From Sutterella sp. (GTDB taxonomy: Bacteria; Pseudomonadota; Gammaproteobacteria; Burkholderiales; Burkholderiaceae_F), in contig JAHHRH010000003.1 of NCBI GenBank assembly GCA_020025915.1, positions 1 through 64,000 on the forward strand: a stretch of 64,000 nucleotides of DNA. Reading direction: 5' to 3'. The notes under the pieces are model-generated. The model saw nothing but the letters and a program-made list of their open reading frames with translations. It did no database searches and was not told the origin of the DNA. This document shows positions 58,788 through 64,000 of the stretch, piece after piece. The position numbers were made by a program, and so were the translations under genes. Numbering within the stretch: the first letter of the stretch is position 1; each line of letters starts with the position of its first letter.

Positions 58788-59588
58788 ATGGAATACACCG
58801 TAAAAATTGATGATTTGACATTTGGATATGGGGGGCAAACCATTCTACAAAACGTGTCCATGCGTTTTGGTGCAGGTAAAGTTGTCGCTATTATGGGCGG
58901 TTCAGGAATGGGGAAAACAACCTTGCTGAAGTTAATTGGCGGGTTGTTAACGCCACAAAGCGGTGAGATTACGATCGCTGGCGAGAAGATGTGTACAGGG
59001 GATCAAAAGAGCCTCTATCGTCTACGTCGTCGTATGGGGATGTTGTTTCAGTTTGGAGCGTTGTTTACTGATCTATCGGTTTTCGAGAACGTAGCATTTC
59101 CCATGCGTGAGCAGACGAATCTTGATGAAGAAACGATTCGAGATTTGGTTTTGATGAAGCTCAATGCCGTGGGTTTAAGAGGGGCTGCGCCTTTGATGCC
59201 GTCTGAGATTTCTGGGGGCATGGCTCGTCGTGTTGCTTTGGCGCGTGCCATTGCTTTGGATCCTGCGGTCATCATGTATGACGAACCTTTTGCTGGGTTA
59301 GACCCCATTTCGATGGGTGTGACTGCTAATTTGATTCGTCGTCTTAACGATGCCTTGCAAGCGACATCTATCATTGTGACTCATGACGTGGCTGAAACGT
59401 TTGAAATTGCAGACTATGTTTATATGATTAACGCAGGGCGTATTGCGGCTGAGGGGACTCCTGAGGTTTTGCGTCATACGGAAGAACCTTTTGTGAAGCA
59501 GTTTATTAATGCTTTACCTGATGGACCTGTGCGTTTTCACTATCCTGCGCCTACGATCGGTCAGGATTTCGGAGGTGAGAAGGCATGA
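58788..59588 (+). CDS. mlaF: Phospholipid ABC transporter ATP-binding protein MlaF
   Basis: A 266-residue ABC ATPase. Walker A is GGSGMGKTT (residues 37-45), the signature is SGGMARR, Walker B is VIMYDEPFAGLDP, and the His-switch is in IVTHD. It drives lipid transfer with MlaE, MlaD and MlaB at the inner membrane. The stop overlaps the mlaE start in ATGA. Confidence 0.94.
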   Translation: MEYTVKIDDLTFGYGGQTILQNVSMRFGAGKVVAIMGGSGMGKTTLLKLIGGLLTPQSGEITIAGEKMCTGDQKSLYRLRRRMGMLFQFGALFTDLSVFENVAFPMREQTNLDEETIRDLVLMKLNAVGLRGAAPLMPSEISGGMARRVALARAIALDPAVIMYDEPFAGLDPISMGVTANLIRRLNDALQATSIIVTHDVAETFEIADYVYMINAGRIAAEGTPEVLRHTEEPFVKQFINALPDGPVRFHYPAPTIGQDFGGEKA

Positions 59589-60361
59589 GAAGTTTGATGA
59601 CAAATGTGGGGCAATTGGTCGTAAGCATTTTTAGGCGTATTGGTCGCTTTGGTCTTTTTGCTTGGACTTTGATATTGCGTCTTAGCGGTGCTCGTTTGGC
59701 TCCTGTGATTCAGCAAATCCATTTTATTGGGAACTATTCACTGCTTATTATTGCTGTGTCTGGTCTTTTCGTGGGTTTTGTGTTGGGGTTACAAGGCTAT
59801 TACGTATTGGTGACTTATGGGAGTGAGCAGGCTTTAGGGACGATGGTGGCTTTATCTCTAGTGAGAGAGTTAGGTCCTGTTGTGACTGCCCTTTTATTTG
59901 CGGGCCGTGCGGGTACGGCATTAACAGCCGAAATTGGTCTTATGCGTGCAGGTGAGCAACTGGCCGCTATGGAAATGATGGGGGTTGACCCTGTTAAGCG
60001 TGTATTGGCGCCAAGATTTATCGGAGCCTTCATCTCTATGCCGATCTTAGCTACGATTTTTTCTGCAGTTGGGATTATGGGGGCTTGGTTTGTCGGTGTT
60101 CAAATGATTGGAACTGACAGTGGTGCTTTCTGGAGCCAAATGCAAAGTGCAGTAGATATTTGGGACGATATTTTTAACGGCTTTATTAAAAGTGTGGTAT
60201 TCGGGATTGCGGTTGCTCTTGTAGCTCTTTTTCATGGTTATGTTGCTCGCCCAACCCCTGATGGTGTTTCTAGAGCAACGACAAGTACCGTGGTGATTTC
60301 TTCACTTTTAGTGCTCGGTTTGGACTTTATTATGACGGCGTGGATGTTCACCACAGTCTAA
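59585..60361 (+). CDS. mlaE: Phospholipid transporter permease MlaE
   Basis: A 258-residue permease with about five to six helices. The MlaE-family core is LVRELGPVVTALLFAGRAGT followed by ALTAEIGLMRAGEQL and AAMEMMGVDPVKRVLAPRF. It overlaps mlaF by 4 bases. It forms the MlaFEDB complex. Confidence 0.94.
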   Translation: MRSLMTNVGQLVVSIFRRIGRFGLFAWTLILRLSGARLAPVIQQIHFIGNYSLLIIAVSGLFVGFVLGLQGYYVLVTYGSEQALGTMVALSLVRELGPVVTALLFAGRAGTALTAEIGLMRAGEQLAAMEMMGVDPVKRVLAPRFIGAFISMPILATIFSAVGIMGAWFVGVQMIGTDSGAFWSQMQSAVDIWDDIFNGFIKSVVFGIAVALVALFHGYVARPTPDGVSRATTSTVVISSLLVLGLDFIMTAWMFTTV

Positions 60362-60382
60362 AAACAAAAAGGATCTTAGGTT

Positions 60383-60856
60383 ATGGACAAAAATCGCACC
60401 CTTGAATTTTATGTGGGGATCTTTGTGGTGTTGGGGTTTGTCGCCATGCTTTTTATGGCGCTTCAGGCTGCTAACTTAGGTAGTTTCACGTTTGGTCATA
60501 AGAGTTATACCGTGACCGCTGCGTTTGACAATATCGGTGGATTGAAGCCTCGTGCAGCGGTGAAGTCTGCAGGTGTGGTGGTGGGACGTGTACAGTCCGT
60601 CGTCTTTGATCCACAGAGCTTTCAGGCGGTGGTGACCATGGAGATTGATGCGGCTTATCCCTTCCCAACGGATAGTTCGGCGAAGATTTTAACGGCTGGT
60701 TTGTTAGGCGAGCAATACATTGGTATTGAGCCAGGTGCTGATGAAGGGAATCTTGCAAACGGAGATGAAATTCGTCGCACTCAAAGCGCAGTGGTTTTGG
60801 AATCGTTGATTAGTCAATTTCTCTATAACACCGCCGAAAAGTCGGCTAACGAGTGA
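60383..60856 (+). CDS. mlaD: MlaD, MCE-domain substrate-binding subunit
   Basis: A 157-residue protein with one N-terminal membrane helix (YVGIFVVLGFVAMLFMALQA) and one MCE domain. The domain contains FDNIGGLKPRAAVKSAGVVV and the pore-loop segment LLGEQYIGIEPG. It forms a hexamer over MlaE in the periplasm. The next gene, mlaA, follows after about 20 bp. A GTG overlapping the stop is not used as start. Confidence 0.93.
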   Translation: MDKNRTLEFYVGIFVVLGFVAMLFMALQAANLGSFTFGHKSYTVTAAFDNIGGLKPRAAVKSAGVVVGRVQSVVFDPQSFQAVVTMEIDAAYPFPTDSSAKILTAGLLGEQYIGIEPGADEGNLANGDEIRRTQSAVVLESLISQFLYNTAEKSANE

Positions 60857-60876
60857 CGAACAATAAGGAGAAGCCA

Positions 60877-61668
60877 ATGACGCCCTCGTTAAAAAAGTGG
60901 CTACCCGCGTCGGTCAGCATGGCTTTACTTGCGGGATGTGCTCAAGTGCCCCCGAATGCAGGTCAATCGCCTGAAGACCCGTACGAAAGCTTTAATCGCC
61001 AAATGTTTGCCTTTAACAATAACCTTGATCGTGCGGTGTTGAAGCCGGTGACGAAGGGTTATCGTTGGGTTGTCCCAGAAAAGGCTCGGGAAGGGATTTC
61101 TAATGTTATCGATAACTTAGGGGAACCGAATAATGCACTTAACAATTTCTTACAGGGAAAAGTAAGTGAAGGGATAACATCGAGCTTCCGATTCTTGTTG
61201 AATTCAACGTTAGGTATTGGTGGCCTTTTGGACGTCGCTACCTGGGTTGGTATGGAGCGAGCGCCTGAAGATTTTGGACAAACCTTGGGGGTTTGGGGCG
61301 TGGGGGAAGGGCCTTATCTTGTGTTGCCATTGCTCGGCCCTTCGGGTGGTCGCGATGTGTTCCGTTGGCCGGTCAGTGCGGCAACTGACCCAATGACTTA
61401 CGTTCTATGGAATGAGGACTGGTATTGGCGCGTGAGTTATGCTGGGGTTGAGGCAGTGGATTTACGCTCGCGTATGATGGATGCTGGTCTGGACGATATG
61501 CGTGCCAATGTTGTTGATGAATATGTGGCAGTACGAAATGCATATCGTCAACAGCGTAGACATGCTATTGCAGACGGGACTCAGTCAGGCGAAGAAGAAC
61601 TTGAGTCCTTGACGCCGCTTTCATTTGATGATGATACGTCTGATAACAATACTGTAAAGGAACCATAA
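60877..61668 (+). CDS. mlaA: MlaA (VacJ), outer-membrane lipoprotein
   Basis: A 263-residue lipoprotein with signal peptide MTPSLKKWLPASVSMALLAG and Cys21 as lipid site. DPYESFNRQMFAFNNNLDR and the helix-rich core to GPYLVLPLLGPSGGRDV are typical VacJ. It withdraws misplaced phospholipids from the outer leaflet. The ATG at 60877 follows AAGGAGA; the open frame's GTG at 60853 lies inside mlaD. The C-terminal about 40 residues are acidic and variable. Confidence 0.92.
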   Translation: MTPSLKKWLPASVSMALLAGCAQVPPNAGQSPEDPYESFNRQMFAFNNNLDRAVLKPVTKGYRWVVPEKAREGISNVIDNLGEPNNALNNFLQGKVSEGITSSFRFLLNSTLGIGGLLDVATWVGMERAPEDFGQTLGVWGVGEGPYLVLPLLGPSGGRDVFRWPVSAATDPMTYVLWNEDWYWRVSYAGVEAVDLRSRMMDAGLDDMRANVVDEYVAVRNAYRQQRRHAIADGTQSGEEELESLTPLSFDDDTSDNNTVKEP

Positions 61669-62309
61669 TGCAAAGACGAGATTTGATTTTAGCAACTGCT
61701 GTTAGCATGGCATTCGTTTCGTGTCCCGTGTTTGCGAAACAGGAACAGGACCCTTTCGAATGGGTTTTGTCTGTGAGTAACGGGATTTTGCAAGAAATAA
61801 AAGCTAATCCTCAGTTACATGCGGGTGACCCAGTGGCTTTACAGGCACTTGTCGACAACCGTGTGATGGCCTGCGTCGACTTTACGATGATGACTCGCAT
61901 GACTGTGGGCCCGAAGTGGCGTCAAGCTTCACCAGAAGAGCGCCAACGTTTGATGACGGGTTTTGAAAAGCTTTTGATTCGTATTTATTCTGGCGCTCTC
62001 AAGAATGTGAAGGATCATACGTGTGAATTGCGACCAACGCGCAATCGCAAGGTCAAGGACGAAATGGTGATTCGTACGCTCTTGAAAGCGCAGGGGCAAC
62101 CTGATATTGGCCTTGATTATCGAATTTACTGTAATAAAGCTGGCGAGTGGAAGATCGTTGACGTAAATGTAGAAGGTATTTGGATGGTTGAAAACTATCG
62201 ATCCCAGTTTGCGTCCACATTGAATCAAGATGGTGTTCCAGGGTTGATTCGTCTTTTAGAAGAGAAAACTGATGCCTTGGTGGATGCTAATGCACAAAAG
62301 ACCAAGTAA
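61668..62309 (+). CDS. mlaC: MlaC, periplasmic phospholipid carrier
   Basis: A 213-residue protein with a signal peptide (MQRRDLILATAVSMAFVSCP, cut near VFA-KQ). MTRMTVGPKWRQASPEERQR and VDVNVEGIWMVENYRSQF are the Tol-Tol-Ttg2D family marks. It shuttles lipids between MlaA and MlaD. Its start overlaps the mlaA stop (TAATG). Confidence 0.94.
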   Translation: MQRRDLILATAVSMAFVSCPVFAKQEQDPFEWVLSVSNGILQEIKANPQLHAGDPVALQALVDNRVMACVDFTMMTRMTVGPKWRQASPEERQRLMTGFEKLLIRIYSGALKNVKDHTCELRPTRNRKVKDEMVIRTLLKAQGQPDIGLDYRIYCNKAGEWKIVDVNVEGIWMVENYRSQFASTLNQDGVPGLIRLLEEKTDALVDANAQKTK

Positions 62310-62312
62310 CCT

Positions 62313-62573
62313 ATGAAGTTCAATACATCTCACTTAACCTTTGTTGAAGCCTCGAAAGCTAAGGCACAAGTCGTTCAAGCTACGCGTAATGGTGATTACA
62401 CGTTGGATTTTGAAGGTGTTGTTCGTGTTGATAGTACGGTGTTGGCACTGGCACTCTATGCCTATCGTCAAGCGAAAGCTGCGGGCAAAGAGTTAACTCT
62501 GCTATCTGTGCCGTCAGGGTTTATGGAGCTAGTAAAACTCTACGGTTTGGAGACTTTACTTAAACCTCATTAA
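62313..62573 (+). CDS. mlaB: MlaB, STAS-domain subunit
   Basis: An 86-residue STAS protein. GVVRVDSTVLALALYAYRQ contains the Asp-Ser-Thr segment characteristic of MlaB. It binds MlaF and stabilises the complex. The mla operon ends here with a terminator. Confidence 0.92.
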   Translation: MKFNTSHLTFVEASKAKAQVVQATRNGDYTLDFEGVVRVDSTVLALALYAYRQAKAAGKELTLLSVPSGFMELVKLYGLETLLKPH

Positions 62574-62586
62574 AATAAGTCATGTT

Positions 62587-62612
62587 AACGGCGCGGCTAT
62601 CCGCGCCGTTTC
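62587..62612 (+). terminator. Terminator of the mla operon
   Basis: AACGGCGCGG (62587-62596) and CCGCGCCGTT (62601-62610) form a perfect 10-bp stem with a CTAT loop. The T run is short (TTTC). It precedes murA by 116 bp. Confidence 0.75.
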
Positions 62613-62728
62613 TATGTCAATTCTTGATTGACTCTACCATTGTGGGGGTGATTGTGTTAGTTTTCGGAAGGCATAACACCTTTTGAACTAGAGTCACGCT
62701 CTTACTCAACTTCTTACGAAAAAACACC

Positions 62729-63982
62729 ATGCAACAGCTAAAAATCAATGGCGGTCACCGTCTTGTCGGCGAAATACGTGCTTCTGGAGCCAAGAATGCA
62801 ACATTACCTATTTTGGCTGCTTCTTTGTTGACGGCAGATGATTTAGTGCTTCATAACGTGCCTGATTTGGCTGATGTGCGTACGATGCTAAAGTTGCTGG
62901 CTGGCATGGGTGTTAAAGTCCAGCGAGCAGGTACGGATGTTACTCTTAACGCGAGTACAGTGACGAGCACGATTGCTCCTTACGATTTAGTCAAGACGAT
63001 GCGAGCCTCAGTGTTGACATTGTGTCCGTTGGTTGCGCGCTTTGGTAGTGCGGATGTGAGTTTGCCCGGGGGATGTGCTATTGGTGCCCGCCCAGTAGAT
63101 CAGCATATTCGTGGCCTTCGTCAGTTAGGAGCGAAAGTTGAGATCGATCATGGATATGTGCGCGCGACATCATCGCGCTTGACAGGTGCACATATCGTGA
63201 CAGATATGGTGACAGTGACAGGTACAGAAAACCTGGTGATGGCTGCTGTGTTAGCAGATGGATGCACTGTGATTGAGAACGCTGCTCGAGAACCTGAAGT
63301 TGTGGATCTTTGTAACTGTCTCAGTGCGATGGGAGCTCGCATTCAGGGGGCGGGAACACCTGTTCTCTATATTGAAGGGGTAAAGCAGCTTCATGGCGCA
63401 GAACATACAGTAATTGCTGATCGCATTGAGGCTGGTTCATTCTTTGTTGCATCAGTAGTGACGCAAGGCGACGTCTTGGTGACTCATTGTCAACCAGGTC
63501 ATATGGAAGTTGTGTTGGATAAATTACGTCGTTGTGGTGCTCAACTCGATATTGGCAATGATTGGGTTCGTGTGCGTATGGACGGTCGTCCTCAGCCTGT
63601 GTCAATTCGTACTGTACCTCACCCAGGGTTTCCAACAGATATGCAGGCGCAGTTCATGACATTGAATTGTTTGGCTACAGGGACTGCTCATATTACAGAA
63701 ACGATTTTTGAGAATCGTTTCATGCATGTGCCGGAACTTTTGCGTCTTGGTGCTCATATTACGATTGAAGGCCACACTGCAATTGTTGAAGGTGTGCCTG
63801 AGCTCACTGGTGCTACGATTATGGCAACCGACCTGCGTGCATCTGCATCGTTGGTGATTGCAGCGTTAGCAGCACAAGGGAGTAGTACTGTTGATCGTAT
63901 TTATCACCTAGATCGCGGCTATGAGCGTATGGAAGATAAGTTGCGTCAGTTAGGTGCGGATATTGTGCGCGTTGACGATTGA
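62729..63982 (+). CDS. murA: UDP-N-acetylglucosamine 1-carboxyvinyltransferase
   Basis: A 417-residue enzyme that starts peptidoglycan precursor synthesis by transferring enolpyruvate to UDP-GlcNAc. Lys22 (SGAKNA) and Cys116 (LPGGCAIGARPVDQH) are the catalytic residues; Cys116 is the fosfomycin target and is present. The EPSP-synthase-like double fold runs to the end (RGYERMEDKLRQLGADIVR). The ATG at 62729 has no clear Shine-Dalgarno. In many betaproteobacteria bolA lies between mlaB and murA; here it is missing. Confidence 0.96.
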   Translation: MQQLKINGGHRLVGEIRASGAKNATLPILAASLLTADDLVLHNVPDLADVRTMLKLLAGMGVKVQRAGTDVTLNASTVTSTIAPYDLVKTMRASVLTLCPLVARFGSADVSLPGGCAIGARPVDQHIRGLRQLGAKVEIDHGYVRATSSRLTGAHIVTDMVTVTGTENLVMAAVLADGCTVIENAAREPEVVDLCNCLSAMGARIQGAGTPVLYIEGVKQLHGAEHTVIADRIEAGSFFVASVVTQGDVLVTHCQPGHMEVVLDKLRRCGAQLDIGNDWVRVRMDGRPQPVSIRTVPHPGFPTDMQAQFMTLNCLATGTAHITETIFENRFMHVPELLRLGAHITIEGHTAIVEGVPELTGATIMATDLRASASLVIAALAAQGSSTVDRIYHLDRGYERMEDKLRQLGADIVRVDD

Positions 63983-64000
63983 AAAAAGCGTTAGCTAGGT

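Overview
The window reads as a 64 kb chromosomal segment of a betaproteobacterium, most likely a gut-type, anaerobically living member of the Burkholderiales such as the Sutterellaceae. The evidence is the tRNA-Tyr/tRNA-Thr/tuf/tRNA-Trp/secE/nusG arrangement, argS followed by a SPOR-domain gene, the order mlaFEDACB then murA, the sequence character of RpoB, RpsH and RplE, and an oxygen-sensitive type of 2-oxoacid:ferredoxin oxidoreductase. The genus is inference; no 16S gene is present. I see no insertion sequence, prophage, CRISPR array or rRNA operon. Almost the whole window is core genome.

Layout. 1-1.35 kb: the 5' end of an unidentified minus-strand gene, a DUF1801-like protein and a DUF3455-like lipoprotein. 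1.58-6.15 kb: a four-gene operon for a 2-oxoacid:acceptor oxidoreductase (gamma, alpha, beta) plus a flavoprotein fusing a GltD-type NAD(P)H module to a two-cluster ferredoxin. 6.2-16.3 kb: single housekeeping genes on both strands (a Tet-like MFS pump, sstT, recQ, a SPOR protein, argS, folE2, a small membrane protein and a cardiolipin synthase). 16.5-50.1 kb: the translation and transcription superlocus, with tRNAs, tuf, secE-nusG, rplKA, rplJL, rpoBC, rpsLG-fusA-tuf, the S10 and spc gene sets, secY, rpmJ-rpsMKD, rpoA and rplQ. 50.2-58 kb: hslR, then hemB, engB, guaC, lysA and lptM on the minus strand, divergent cyaY, and the PBP1A gene. 58.3-64 kb: a thioesterase, the complete mlaFEDACB phospholipid-transport operon and murA.

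The gene content of the ribosomal superlocus is ordinary, but its punctuation is not. Many blocks that are tightly fused in other proteobacteria are separated here by gaps of about 90-450 bp that hold a recognisable sigma70 promoter, a strong hairpin, or both (before rplK, rplJ, rpoB, rpsL, rpsJ, rplC, rplN, rpmJ, rpsD, rpoA and rplQ). Other points worth a second look are a 20-nt tRNA-Gly 3' remnant in the tRNA cluster, the absence of infA between secY and rpmJ, two tuf genes that look identical to the base with abrupt ends to the identity, a possible 17-codon leader peptide before rplJ, and divergent lptM/cyaY start codons only 16 bp apart. I found no convincing wholly new system; the most interesting unexplained signals are regulatory. 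All hairpins and promoters were found by eye and no folding or database search was run.
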